64,000 bases of DNA, from contig JAQGEQ010000189.1 in assembly GCA_034620365.1 (NCBI GenBank), positions 124,001 to 188,000 of the forward strand, given 5' to 3'. Made by a program: the position numbers and the translations under genes. Source of the DNA: Pegea sp. RAD2-039 (taxonomy: Eukaryota > Chordata > Thaliacea > Salpida > Salpidae). Shown piece by piece: positions 1-10,239 of the stretch. The notes below the pieces were generated by a model that saw nothing but the letters and a program-made list of their open reading frames with translations, was not told where the DNA came from and did not search any database. How positions within the stretch are numbered: position 1 is the first letter of the stretch; every line of letters starts with the position of its first letter.

Positions 1-1960
1 TTTAAAAAAAGTGAAAATTATTTCAGTAATAAATTTAAGTATATTTTCAAACTAATGTATTATGAAATAAGGTGACAATATTGAGTTTTAATTTCATCAT
101 TTTAATAATTTACTTTTTCAACAAAGTTATTATTTTCCTTATTATGATTTTGCAATTAGTTTTTATATCAGTTTTTAGCTCGTAGTTTTCTACCGCATAC
201 AGATAAAAAACAACTTATTAAAGCAAAAATAATTGGGTAACTGACTTAATATAATCAATTGTAATTCACTTTTGGTAAGAAATTATAACATGAAAGCCAC
301 TAATAGTTATAGAAAACAAGGTTTATAACTCATTCATCATGAAGCCATGTTTAGTATTCTCTGTATTTCTTGTTTGATAATTTTAAACAAAACATAAAAA
401 TTACTTTTAAACGAAGTTAATAATCCAACAGATTTATTTCTCATTTTTTACAAAAAAAAATAATTTCAACTTTTAAATTTATTATTCAATCTGATTAAAA
501 ATTTTGACGATTGAACCAACTACTGATAAGTTATCTTCTGTACACGGACTTCCAGTTTCTTAATTGGTAACTTGGCTAGTACTTTTTCCAAATTGTAATC
601 AAGAACATAAATAGAAGATGAAATGGAATAGGTCGGAATTCTGTTTGTAATTAATACATATTTTCATCCACTAATCAAATAAGTTAGTATGGAAGCAAAC
701 AAAAGATCAATTACAACTTATTTTACTTTGTACAGCAGTTGATATGTTATATTTTTTCAAGAAACTCAACAACCGTGGAAGGTTATAATGAAGATACAAA
801 ACGACATCTAAACCTCTTGTTTTGTTTTACTGAGTCCACATGTTTTGGTTTTACAACAATAACCTTTCTTCTTCTGGCGTACTTTGCACTTTTACATACA
901 TTCTAGAATTAATCATCAACATGTTAGTAGATTTAACGTAAAAGTTGTAGCTTACTAGTAGTTGTTGTTACACTCGACAAAAAACTTTCTTTACAACTAG
1001 CAGTCAGCCAAATGTCACCATCATTATACTCATTGAAATAAGTTTAATTATAATCTCTTTTTTATATTCTAAAATCATAAATAAATGAGAAAAAACGGAC
1101 AATATCTTTAATGTAGAAACAAACAAATATGCTTTTAGAGTATTCTTTAAGTTAAGTACCATCAAATATAGAAAAATTTGTATTTACAAACCAACTTTGC
1201 TGCTAGCAGCACGCAAGTAATTACTTACTTTAATAGAATGGTGGACGCATGTTTAGAAAAAGTAATTTTAGATGTTTAATAGCTAAGATCTTTCATAATT
1301 TTACCAAATTGTTGCTGTTTGTATTTACTTACTGGTGTTTATAGTTTTGAAAATCGAAAAGTTATTAATAAAAATATCAGCAACCGTTTTCAAACATACT
1401 TTCATTTTCTACTCATATAGGTGCTTCACCGTGCGTGACCAGTTTATGCTAATTTATTTATACTAAAAGTATTTCAAGAGAGCCTAGAGACTGATTATCA
1501 AATTTTGAGAACCAGCAACCTTAAAATTAGAGGTAAGCTCTTTAACTTACTGTTTATAAACACATTATTAGTTTTGTCTGTACTAATTATTATTATGAAA
1601 AATGTATTTCAATTTTTTAATTTAATATCTAAAAGTTAAATCACTTTACTTAAAATGTCGCCAACTAAAACCTCAGTTAGTAGTAGTAGAAGGAGCTGTT
1701 GTGTATTGAAACGATATTAAGAAGCAAACCCTGACTAGATTAACATCAACAAAACATTAAATGAAAAATTGTTTAACAATTTCACTATTTTGCTGGAAGC
1801 AGTTAAAAGTTTTAAAGTTCTGTGTAAAAGCACAAATAAAAAACTAACAAGTGTTGATTTGATGAAAAATCCTGTCTAACAAATAAAGTAGGATAATTTA
1901 AGTTTAATTTAAATTAGTCTGTTAAATCTTTTTAAACTCTAATAATTAAACCTTAGAGAA
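1..1960. repeat. Segmental repeat block, copy 1 of 3
   Basis: This block recurs in direct orientation at about 54,480-56,400 and 62,940-64,000. The two right-hand copies are nearly identical to each other, while this copy is more diverged. Minus-strand stretches read like short exons. One near 1,025-935 has an open frame containing NEYNDGDIWLTASCKESF. One near 900-815 is cysteine-rich (KCKVRQKKKGYCCKTKTCG). One near 590-500 resembles a lysine-rich exon. I do not recognise the protein. No intact gene is visible. Confidence 0.7.
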
Positions 1961-2006
1961 GTGATGAGGATGGTTTTATGCTGATTTGTTTCATTATATA
2001 AATTTC
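1921..2006 (-). ncRNA. Decayed Sm-RNA-like unit (unit 0)
   Basis: On the minus strand a TATA-like TTATATAA (about 1,993-2,000) is followed by CAGCATAAAA, a variable stretch and a damaged terminal hairpin (1,921-1,937). The upstream 19-bp block is replaced by an AT dinucleotide run. It reads as a dead member of the family described at 4,285. Confidence 0.3.
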
Positions 2007-2527
2007 GATTAGATTATTATATATATATATATATTTATATCGAATCATATAAATCTCAAACCAGACAATCATTTGTTTTGTATTTATTTGTATCAAAATT
2101 TTTAACATAAAAGAAAACATATTTAAAAAGCTTAAAATTATATTTTTAGAAAACCGATAGCGGAGAAACCAACAACAATTTTGTGAATCTAGTTTTAGTA
2201 AATATTAATTTGATCTTAAACTTAATTTCGTTTGTTTTTATGAAATATCTAAATAGTTATTCTATAGAATACAAAATAGTATTTTTTCACTTGAAACATT
2301 AAAAAAAATTTGTACAGATCTTACTTTTTTATTTAACTTTAATTTTGTTGTTAAATCAATCAAACTAATTCTAACTATTACTAAAGATTAAAAATTTAAA
2401 GGAAATATTATTTTATTGTTAAATGTTGTGTAAATGTACAAAATAAAGACTATTAAATGTTGATACAGCAAATAAGCCATTCTTTTAAATAAAGGAAATT
2501 AATTTATGCTTAATTTTGAAATAGCTT

Positions 2528-2637
2528 GTTGAAACTTGTTCAACTCCAAAAATTTTAAAGTTCACAATGTGGTTGATAAACAATTTTACGCCGATTTCTT
2601 TCTTTATATAAGTTTTACTAGTTTAGTGTTTGTGGTG
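2528..2637 (-). ncRNA. Sm-RNA-like unit 1
   Basis: The 19-bp block is at 2,637-2,619, the TATA box at about 2,611-2,603, the Sm site at 2,554-2,545 and a perfect hairpin at 2,544-2,528. The variable segment (about 2,581-2,555) contains CACATTGTGAAC. It is identical to that of unit 9, its partner in the large inverted repeat. Confidence 0.5.
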
Positions 2638-2922
2638 TAAATTTTCTAAAAAATTATTTCGTCAAAAAAATTATCTGAATTGATTTCTGCTAGCTACTTT
2701 TTACTAAAAAGCTTTTATCTAAATTATCTAAAAATATTATTATAATGAATTTATGATTTAATATAATTGAAGAGATGGCAAAATATCAGAATGATGCAAC
2801 TTTGAGACAAGTGGTTAGAGAGTTTGAAGATCAAAATAACAAGATGATAAAATTATATTTGAATCTTTAAATCAAGAGATTTATATTTATAAGAAAGGCA
2901 CTAAAATAATTTAGCAGCACAT

Positions 2923-2940
2923 TTACGTATGCGGTAAAAT
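2923..2940. repeat. Junction motif TTTACGTATGCGGTAAAA
   Basis: This 18-bp motif marks the switch from the inverted arm (left) to cargo (right). Its inverse is at about 4,126-4,143. The same pair brackets cargo throughout the window, with about 25 occurrences if one- or two-base variants are counted. Examples are at 12,008, 15,774, 25,662, 43,119, 50,835 and 57,028. Confidence 0.65.
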
Positions 2941-2952
2941 ACACTTTTGATA

Positions 2953-3240
2953 TTCCCGGTCTGGGAACTTTGTTTTAACAATTTTTTTCAGCCCGATTTA
3001 TCTGGTAAAATGATGTTAGTGTATTTATTGATGGCAGCAACTCGTTCAATAAATGATGATAAATACGTGATTGTATCAAATTACACGCAAACGCTCGATT
3101 ACTGTGAAAAATTGTGCCGTATGAGGAGGTAGAAAACTTGATGATGATGAATTTCAATCAACATTTTGTTGTCAGATACGGATATGTAAGATTAGATGGA
3201 AGTATGTCTATTAAAAAAAGATCTAAAATCCTAGAACGAA
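2953..3240 (+). pseudogene. RAD54-like exon fragment, copy A (short type)
   Basis: The last 17 bases of a tRNA-Glu (TTCCCGGTCTGGGAAC) precede a polypyrimidine-AG acceptor. An exon (2,992-3,128) then encodes [19 protein letters not shown] through SNYTQTL to EKLCRMR, matching the RAD54 segment leading into helicase motif V. A 47-bp intron with intact GT and AG ends follows, then [10 protein letters not shown] (from 3,176). RAD54 similarity stops near 3,237 and AT-rich cargo continues. With tens of codons against about 750 in RAD54 it cannot be functional. The retained intron implies capture of genomic DNA. Confidence 0.8.
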
Positions 3241-4126
3241 TTGTATAATTCTTTTTGAAAATTTTTGTTTTTTATTTGGAAGCTTTAAAATGATTCTACG
3301 CAGTTCTAGAGAAAGACCAAAATTGGCCGAAATAATTATTTTCTCAATTCTAAATGTTTTTTTCTAACAATTCTTTTAAAGAACAGTTTATATATAATTG
3401 TTTCAAATGAAATATTTTTTATGCAAACAAACAGGATATATTTTTATTTAAAGTCAAATTTTTTTTAACTTTTATGTTCTTCTTGATATTTTACTTTTTT
3501 CAGTTCTTTTCAATTCTATAGTTTAAATATCTTTTTTATTTTAATAAGTTTTTGATTTGAAATTTTTAGATATTATAATTTATATTTATTATTTACAGTT
3601 TTTGTAAGTTGAATTTATAAAATGTTTTTATAAATAAATTACCATTAAAAATTTATTTATTTTTTTTACTTAAAATTTCAAAAGTTTATTTTGAAATTAT
3701 GTTTCATACTAAATAAAATTTTTTTAAAAATTATTACAAAATTACATTTAAAATTTCTTCTATAAGTTTTTCCAAGCGTTTCTTACAATATATTTTTTTA
3801 AAAGCTTTTAACTTTGAAATTGAAAGGATGTTATCAGTTTATATTGACTAATATTAAGAAAAATTAAGGTATTGTCAAATAATTATTTGAAAACCTTACC
3901 GTATAGTTATGAGAAAGTTTGCGTTGCGTAATTTTTCATTAATATCATTTTTAAATTATATATGAATTGAAAGCTGCTTACTAGGTAACTGTTGAAATGT
4001 TTTGAATTATTATTTATTTTAATAAGTAACTTTAAAAAAAAACCATTTTGTTGGGTGTTGCTACACTAGTTGTTTGTTTGTTTGACGAACAAGTAGTAAA
4101 GCAGGAGGCTAAATCTAGTAGAATTT
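3240..4126. repeat. AT-rich cargo tail shared by all RAD54-bearing elements
   Basis: The segment is dominated by T and A runs and recurs after every RAD54 fragment (near 11,210, 15,400 reversed, 20,040, 22,740, 42,800 reversed, 47,370, 50,070 and 57,780 reversed). Toward its right end a 24-codon open block (about 4,048-4,120) reads like [20 protein letters not shown] and is conserved in all copies. No gene was recognised. Confidence 0.6.
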
Positions 4127-4284
4127 TACCGCATACGTAAATTTGTTGCTAAGTTTATTTAGTGCCTTTATTAATACTATAAACATCTCTTTATTTAAAG
4201 ATTCAAATATATGTTTATCCATTCAATTGTATCAATTGTCAATTCAGAAAATTTTTTTGACGAAATAATTTATTAACAAATTTA

Positions 4285-4392
4285 CAAAACAAACACTAAG
4301 CTAATAGAAATCTTTATAAAGGAACAAATCTGCGTAACGGTGTTTTAGAATTTTTCAAACAATTTAATTTTTGGAGTTGAACAAGTTTCAAC
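4285..4392 (+). ncRNA. Sm-RNA-like unit 2 (reference description)
   Basis: Each unit of this family has, in order, a 19-bp block resembling a proximal sequence element (here 4,285-4,303), a TATA box (CTTTATAAAG, about 4,311-4,320), a CAGCG-like block, a variable segment (about 4,338-4,365), an Sm site AATTTTTGGAG (4,366-4,376) and a hairpin GTTGAACAAGTTTCAAC with a 6-bp stem and 5-nt loop (4,376-4,392). If transcription starts 25-30 bp after the TATA box, the RNA is about 55-65 nt, the size of U7 snRNA. A T5 tract in the Sm site argues for RNA polymerase II rather than III. Downstream, a conserved GATTAAACTTAAATTATCTT-type stretch in many copies could be a 3'-box. The domain order is seen directly, and the snRNA reading is inference. 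Alternatives are a spliced-leader-type RNA or a passive repeat motif. Confidence 0.5.
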
Positions 4393-4529
4393 AGACTGTT
4401 TGTATTTTAAATTTAAATTATCTTTCTTTATTTTAGAAAAGATTATTCGTAGAATCAACATTTAGTAGTTTTCAATTTGTACCTTTCACAGCACTTTAAA
4501 CTTTTAACTGCTTCCAGTAAATGATTAAA

Positions 4530-5200
4530 GTTTTTTTTTTCAATCAATGTTTGATTGATGGTAATCTAGTCAGGGTTTGGTTCATAATATCGGCTCCATA
4601 TCCAGCAGCTCCTTCTACTACTAACTGAGGCTTTATTTGGCGACATTTTAGGTAAAGTGGTTCAACTCTTAACAATTTACTATCCAAACATCAATTATAG
4701 TGTTGCCCACAGCAGCTTTTTATTGGCTGTTTTCTTCATTTACACCACAGGTATGATTCAGACTATTAGCAGTTAAGGGGTTCAAACTGTTATGAGTTTC
4801 ATTCACTTATTTATAAATACTTTTTCATAAAAACAATTTTTATATTATATAAACAAGTTTACTTTATATTCTACCGACCAATTTCTCTTAGTAGCCTCTA
4901 TTGAATCTTCAAATGATTATTTTTTTTAATCTCAGACTCAATTCTTCAAAATTTTTTTTCCCATCAATTTGAATTTCTTTTTCAAAAATCTCCCAGTGAT
5001 CAGCTGTTGTCCTATCTCCATCAGTGGTTGTATTTCTCAATCAAGTCTTATAAACATCCTCATAGAACAAATAAATATGAAACGCCGATGTGTCTTGAAA
5101 GATGAATAGATGATGATCAACAATCAGATGACTACAATATAAATTTGGATTTAGAAACAGCTCTTGATGTGTGCTTACATAAAACAAGATAAAATTTAAT
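4530..5200. repeat. Recurrent exon-like blocks of an unrecognised gene
   Basis: On the minus strand (about 4,650-4,530) lies a block whose intact relatives read LVVEGAAGYGADIMNQ. On the plus strand (about 4,975-5,190) a block reads LHQWLYFSIKSYKHP and then LDLETALDVCLHKT, with one stop in this copy. Both recur at 13,330-13,950 (inverted), 18,490-19,150 and 45,850-46,490. The reading frames look protein-derived, but I cannot name a family. Confidence 0.4.
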
Positions 5201-5409
5201 TACAAGAATTACTCACGATACTTAGCTAAATGGATAAAACCAAAATTATCGTTTATCATGAAAAATGATTATTTCTATTTCTTCTTTTATCTAAAATCTA
5301 ATTTAATTTGGTTTTAAGTTTTAGACTAAAGTATTTTTTATATTATAGAATTGATTATTTAAGATCTAAATACCAGTTACTGATGTAATTATTTAATAAA
5401 ATTTTGCAG

Positions 5410-5470
5410 GATTTAGAAGATAATTAGATTGAAACTGGTTTGATTGCTTTCAGTCAAAGAGTAAACCATT
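5410..5470 (+). pseudogene. Exon-like block, WIETG type
   Basis: A TTTTGCAG acceptor is followed by an open frame reading DLEDNWIETGLIAFSQRVNH. Other copies lie at about 13,085-13,025 (minus), 16,850-16,790 (minus), 24,610-24,720 (plus, best preserved), 44,200-44,140 (minus) and 59,705-59,645 (minus). It is probably a captured host exon of unknown identity. Confidence 0.4.
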
Positions 5471-6065
5471 GTAATTTATTTTTAAGAACATACTAAATTG
5501 TCATATATATACACAAGAAAATAAAATATTTTATTCATTTAAAAGATTTGAAATAAGTTTTACTGATTTAGAATTTTTGATTTAACTTTGATTTTTACTT
5601 AAACTATTAAAACAAACTTTCATTGGTATCAAAATTTTAATATAAGAGAAAACATAATTTAAAAGCTTAAAATTATATTTTTAGGAAACCGATTGCGGAG
5701 AAACCAACAATAGTTTTGTGAATCTAGTTTTGGTAAATATTAATTTGATCTTAAACTTAATTTCGTTTGTTTTTATGAAATATCTAAATTGTTATTCTAT
5801 AGAATACAAATTACTTTTTTTTCACTTGAAACATTTTATGAAATTTGTACAGATCTTACTTTTTTATTTAACTTTAACTTTGTTGTTAAATCAATCAAAC
5901 TAATTTTTATTTTTTATTAAAAATTTTAAAATTTAAAGAAAATAATATTTATTGTTAAATGTTGTGTAAAAACGTACAAATTAAAAACTACCAAATTTTT
6001 ATTCAGGGAATATTCATTTCTTAAAAATAAAAAGAGATAATTTAGGTTCAATCTTGAATTTGTTT

Positions 6066-6171
6066 GTTGAAACTTGTTCAATCTCAAAATTTAATTGAAA
6101 AAATCTTGAATAAAACCTTTACGCAGATTTTTTAGTTTATAAAAATTTCTACTAGTTAAGTGTTTGTGGTG
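6066..6171 (-). ncRNA. Sm-RNA-like unit 3
   Basis: The 19-bp block is at 6,171-6,153. The TATA box is changed to TTTATAAAC. The Sm site is damaged (AAATTTTGAGA) and the outermost hairpin pair is lost. The variable segment is about 6,117-6,093. It forms an outward-pointing pair with unit 4. Confidence 0.4.
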
Positions 6172-6559
6172 TAGATTTGCTAATAGATTTTCATCAAAAA
6201 AATAAATAAAAATAAATTGTGTTGTTCGAACTGCATATCAGAACTGTATTTTACCGCATATGTAAATGTGTTGCTAAATTATTATAGTGTCCTTCTTAAT
6301 ACTGTAAACATCTCTTGATTTAAAGATTCAAATATAATTTTATCTTCATGTTATTTAGATCTTCAAGCTCTTTAACTGCTTGTCTCAAAGTTGCTTCATC
6401 TTCCTATTTTCCCATCTCTTATCCATTTATATTAAATCATAAATTTGCTAAAAAAAATGGTATTTAAGTAATTCAGATAAAAACTTTTATGTAAAAAGTA
6501 TCTAACAGGAGTCAATTCAGAAAATATTTTTATAACGAAATAATTTATTAGCAAATTTA

Positions 6560-6670
6560 CACCGCAAACACTAAACTAATCGAAATTTATATAAAGGAAC
6601 AAATCAGCGTAAAATTGTATTTCATATGAGTAGCTATTACTATAACTTTTAAAGTTGAACAAGTTTCAAC
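6560..6670 (+). ncRNA. Sm-RNA-like unit 4
   Basis: Block 6,560-6,578, TATA box TTTATATAAAGG and hairpin (6,654-6,670) are intact. The Sm site is decayed to AACTTTTAAAG. The variable segment is about 6,615-6,643. The block between units 3 and 4 carries no RAD54 cargo, so this may be an empty element. Confidence 0.4.
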
Positions 6671-7365
6671 AGACTATTTCAATAATTATTCTAGCTTTCT
6701 TCTTTAATTCGATAGCACAGATTATTTGGTGAATCAAAATGTAGTAGTTTTCAATTTGTACCTTTACACAGAACTTTAAAACTTTTAACTGTTTCCAGTA
6801 ATTGATTGAAATGTTTTAAACATTTTTTTAATCAATATTTTGTTGATGGTAATCTAGTCAGAGTTTGGTTCATAATTTTGACTCCAAATACAACACCTCA
6901 ATAATAATAATTCAAAAATATTATCTATATTTTTGCTAATATTGATGAAACCATTACAATCTTCATTAAACTGAAATGTTTGAAATTTAACAAGTATCAG
7001 TCAAAGAAAACCAAAATTTTGAACTTAAAACCTTTAAATCTGCTTGAAAAGGTTTTGAATAAAGTTATAAAAAAAAAATTGAAATATTTTTAGTATTAAG
7101 AAACAGAATAAGATAAGCCTTAAAATTAGAAATTAATGAAATAGATTGTCTCAATAATACAAAGATATCTACTTCATATAAAATATATGTAATTATTAAA
7201 CCTATAAATCTTTGTAAAAGTCACTTAAAAATATCTTAAATTGAATAAAATCAGAGAATTCAAGAAAACAATTTCTACGTTTCCATTTAATTTCCTAGAA
7301 AGAAAAAGTTTCAAATAAAAGTAAAAATATTTGGAATAAATAACAAATTTGAGATGATCTCTCGT

Positions 7366-7439
7366 GGCCGGTTAGCTCAGTTGGTTAGAGCGTCGTGCTA
7401 ATAACGCGAATGTCGCGGGTTCGATCCCCGTACTGGCCA
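7366..7439 (+). tRNA. tRNA-Ile (AAT)
   Basis: The full cloverleaf can be drawn. The acceptor GGCCGGT pairs with ACTGGCC, the D arm is TAGCTCAGTTGGTTAGA, the anticodon stem TCGTG pairs with CGCGA around loop CTAATAA, and the T arm is GCGGGTTCGATCCCCGT. The anticodon is AAT. Box A and box B are canonical. The second anticodon-stem pair is C-G, against G-C in the human sequence I recall, so pairing is kept. It lies 9 bp before the tRNA-Asp gene in the same direction. Confidence 0.95.
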
Positions 7440-7448
7440 TGTCCTGTG

Positions 7449-7520
7449 TCCTCGTTAGTATAGTGGTGAGTATCCCCGCCTGTCACGCGGGAGACCGGGG
7501 TTTGATTCCCAGACGGGGAG
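7449..7520 (+). tRNA. tRNA-Asp (GTC)
   Basis: The acceptor TCCTCGT pairs with ACGGGGA (one G-T pair). The anticodon stem CCCGC pairs with GCGGG around loop CTGTCAC, giving anticodon GTC. The discriminator is G. The T loop is TTTGATT rather than TTCGATT, a small deviation in box B. A TTTATTTT tract just downstream may serve as terminator. Confidence 0.93.
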
Positions 7521-8306
7521 TTTATTTTGTCAACTTAAAATTTCATCATTTATGAAATTTTTCTGAAAATAAAAACATTTTTTGTAGCAATTTTTGGGGT
7601 GAGCACTTACATGGTTGCCTTCAAGAAATAAATCTAACTTTCAGCATTTTGTGGTTGGTAAGTTAACAGCCTACCAAGTCATCAGAAAACAATGTTGCCA
7701 ACTTTCACTTTATAATGTTATCCGCAACATATACATCCCATCCTAAGCAAATCTTTATTGCCATGAAATATTTTCCCATCTTTTACCTTTTTTGATTTTT
7801 AGTAAATGTTGGTGACGTGCTCTTTACTTCTTTCAATTATATTTTAATTAGCTATGGCCTATTTTTCTACAAACTTATTTCAGTAGAAGCAAAATATTTA
7901 TCAATATGAACTAAGCTGTGTTTACTTAGTATCTGTATTATCTTTTTTATTAATAGTAAAGATATTTTTTAGAATATTTTATTTGATTTTTAGTTATTTT
8001 ATTGATGTATTTGTGGATTATTTTAATTCTTTTCAAAAAATTATTTATATTTTACTTCAAATACTTATTTATTGTATTTCCTTCTCATAATTTGTTAATA
8101 ACTCTTGTTGTTTTAGTGGATTTAATTATAAACAATTTACTTTTATGGGAAACCTACAATTTGCAATAACTACAAATTTAATTCGTATAACTGCTTTATA
8201 GATATAGAAATTTTGTTGATGATTTTTTAAACCTTTTTATCAATAAGATTAAAGTCAAAGCACATACCATCTTTGTATGACATGAGCAAATGACAAATTT
8301 AATTTT
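7521..8306. other. AT-rich interval without recognised gene
   Basis: Apparently single-copy within this window. No open frame, RNA or repeat unit could be supported. Confidence 0.5.
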
Positions 8307-8495
8307 AATTCAGGATTACACACTTCCGTAAGATGTTTGTATCTTAATAACAATGTAATTCAAGATATAGGTAGTTCAACAATGTGGTTCCTTCCCAGTT
8401 TCTTCAGTTCAATAAATCTTGAACAAGTTAATATTTCTAATAATAAACTGAAGCATCTCTCTAATGAAATCAAATGTTTGAGCACCGAAGAATAA
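8307..8495 (+). pseudogene. Leucine-rich-repeat protein fragment
   Basis: An open frame of about 62 codons ends at TAA (8,493-8,495). It contains two LRR-type segments, VRCLYLNNNVIQDIG and LEQVNISNNKLKHLSNEI, each with the LxxLxLxxN core. No start or upstream exon is visible. The following DNA to about 8,810 is partly open, with a 95-codon frame from TTG at 8,522, and may be a diverged continuation of the same gene. It is most likely a relic or one exon of a larger LRR gene. The parent family is not identified. Confidence 0.5.
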
Positions 8496-8521
8496 CTACC
8501 TATTCTAATTAACTAAAATAT

Positions 8522-8809
8522 TTGCCACCCGGCATATTGAATTTATTGATTCTGAAATTGTGTAGTTTTTTAAAAATCCTTTATACGAGTTTGGCAACCA
8601 GCCAATCAATGTCCAAGTATATCATGATGACATCTTTGTATGACATGAGCCATAACGTAGCTTACAGGAACAGTTTGTTGTCTGCTAAGATACCTGTACT
8701 CTTGAAATTACTTAATTGTGTGGATGAAAAAGAGATTCGTTCGTGTGGTGACAAGATTTTTACAGAATCACGAATAGCAATTGTGCAAGTAACTAGACGA
8801 GGATCATGA
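8522..8809 (+). pseudogene. Possible continuation of the LRR-protein relic
   Basis: The frame runs 95 codons with no ATG at its 5' end and includes SHNVAYRNSLLSAKIPVLLK and an acidic EKEIRSCGDK stretch. The composition is richer in G and C than the surroundings, which argues for protein-coding ancestry. Another frame across 8,520-8,610 reads HPAYIEFIDSEIV, so frameshifts are likely. Function is unknown. Confidence 0.3.
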
Positions 8810-9540
8810 AAACAGCCAAAATCAGGTTTTATCCCAGAAACCTTTCCTGTTAAAGCTGTATCCTGCTCTAAGCGATGTTTACTGAAGTAATTGCAAGAAA
8901 TAACAAAAAATAAATATCTTGAAGTCTAATAATTCATAACAAGAATGTTTCTATTTGCAAATTGAGAAAATCGATTGTAATTTTTTTACGTATATTTTCT
9001 TGTCTTACGTTAATTATACTTTTTTTTGAAAGAAATCTCAATTTCTTTGGTGGATTATTTGATTCTAAAATCTATTCTCTTCTAGAACAATCAAAATTTA
9101 TATTTTACAAACTGCTAAGTTTATTTTTTGTGTTGAAGATTAAATATTTTCCAGTGAATTAAGGTTAGACAGATTTAAACAACTTAAACAGATTTGCTTG
9201 AACAAATTATTGACAACATTATCTAATACACTATCATTATTTTCAAATAGTTTACAAAAACTACAATTCATTTTCAGATCAATAACCTCAATACTGTATA
9301 GACGAATTTTTTTATATATTTGTTATAGTCATTTATTACTTTCATTATTATCTCTTTTTGTATTAGTGATTTCAAAAACCCCGTAAACAAATTCCTGTGT
9401 GTATCAAGAAAATCACATTAACTTTTGTTATGTTTCATAAAGCTGTCTTTTGAAAGATGAATTATGAGTCATAAGAGGGATGTTAGATATTTTGTTATCA
9501 ATACTTAGTGACAATTTGTCTGTTTACTTTATTTCTTCTG
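8810..9540. other. AT-rich interval
   Basis: Two short hydrophobic frames (8,962-9,162 and 9,198-9,386) are explained by T-rich composition. No supported feature. Confidence 0.4.
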
Positions 9541-9823
9541 GTTTTATGAAATATATAAATAGTTATTATATGAAATAGATAATAGTTTTTTGTTCACTTA
9601 AAATATTTTCTAATGATATAACTTTTTATTTAACTTTAATTTTTGTTAAATGATTCAAACTAATTTTAATTTTTATTAAAAATTTTAAAATTTAAAGAAA
9701 ATATTATTTTATTTTTAAATGTTGTGTAAACGTAACAATTAAAAACTACTAAATGTTGATTCAGCAAATAATGCTTTCTTTCAAATAAAGGAAGATAATA
9801 TAAGTTTAATCTTGAATTAGTTT

Positions 9824-9936
9824 GTTGAAACTTGTTCAACTCTAAAAATTAAAATTTATTTAATGATGTATTTCACAAACAATTTTACGCTGATTTTTTG
9901 TTTATATAAATTTCTAGTAGTTTAGTCTTTGTTGTA
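9824..9936 (-). ncRNA. Sm-RNA-like unit 5
   Basis: The 19-bp block (9,936-9,918) has three substitutions. The TATA box TTTATATAAAC and CAGCGTAAAA are intact. The Sm site is AATTTTTAGAG and the hairpin is perfect. The variable segment is about 9,882-9,851. A conserved GATTAAACTTATATTATCTT stretch lies downstream. Confidence 0.5.
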
Positions 9937-10239
9937 AAGATTTGCTAATAAATTATTTCGTTATAAAAATATTTTTGAATTGACTCCTATTAGCTACATA
10001 TTTTTACATAAAAGTTTTTATTTAAGTTATCTAAATACCATTTTTTTAGAAAATATTTGATATAATATAAATGGATAAGAGATGGGAAATTAGGAAAATG
10101 AAGCAACTTTGGGACAAGCGGTTAGAGAGTTTGAAGATCAAAATAACAAGATGATAAAAGTATATTAGAAACTTTAAATCATGAGATGTTTATAATATTA
10201 ATAAAGGCACTATAATAATTTAGCAACACATTTACGTAT

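Larger units (their letters stand above)
2080..5480. repeat. Left arm of a large inverted repeat (partner 13,010-16,640)
   Basis: Reading 13,010-16,640 on the opposite strand reproduces this segment in order: an exon-like block at the outer edge, an Sm-RNA-like unit, the junction motif, a tRNA-Glu 3' remnant, RAD54 exon pieces, the AT-rich cargo tail, the second junction motif, further exon-like blocks and an acceptor-preceded exon at 5,410-5,470. Identity looks well above 90 percent by eye. The spacer of about 7.5 kb holds the two tRNA genes and the LRR relic. Confidence 0.75.

Noticed and set aside
1430-1535. Conserved block TTCACCGTGCGTGACCAG to GAGGTAAGCTC as a possible snRNA or exon
   Set aside because: It is well conserved in the copy at 55,900 and ends in a donor-like GTAAGC, but I could not fold it into a known snRNA or assign a frame beyond about 30 codons.
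2992-3235. Functional RAD54 gene in this window
   Set aside because: Every copy lacks the N-terminal two thirds including the Walker motifs, and most have damaged splice sites, stops or truncations.
4311-4340. Spliced-leader donor in CAGCGTAAAA
   Set aside because: The GT is not kept in all units (units 7, 8, 20 and 28 lack it) and it lies only about 19 bp after the TATA box, upstream of the expected start. I keep SL RNA as a weaker alternative only.
8962-9386. Two hydrophobic 60-66-codon frames
   Set aside because: Composition-driven Phe/Leu/Ile frames in T-rich DNA without homologue, splice signals or repetition.
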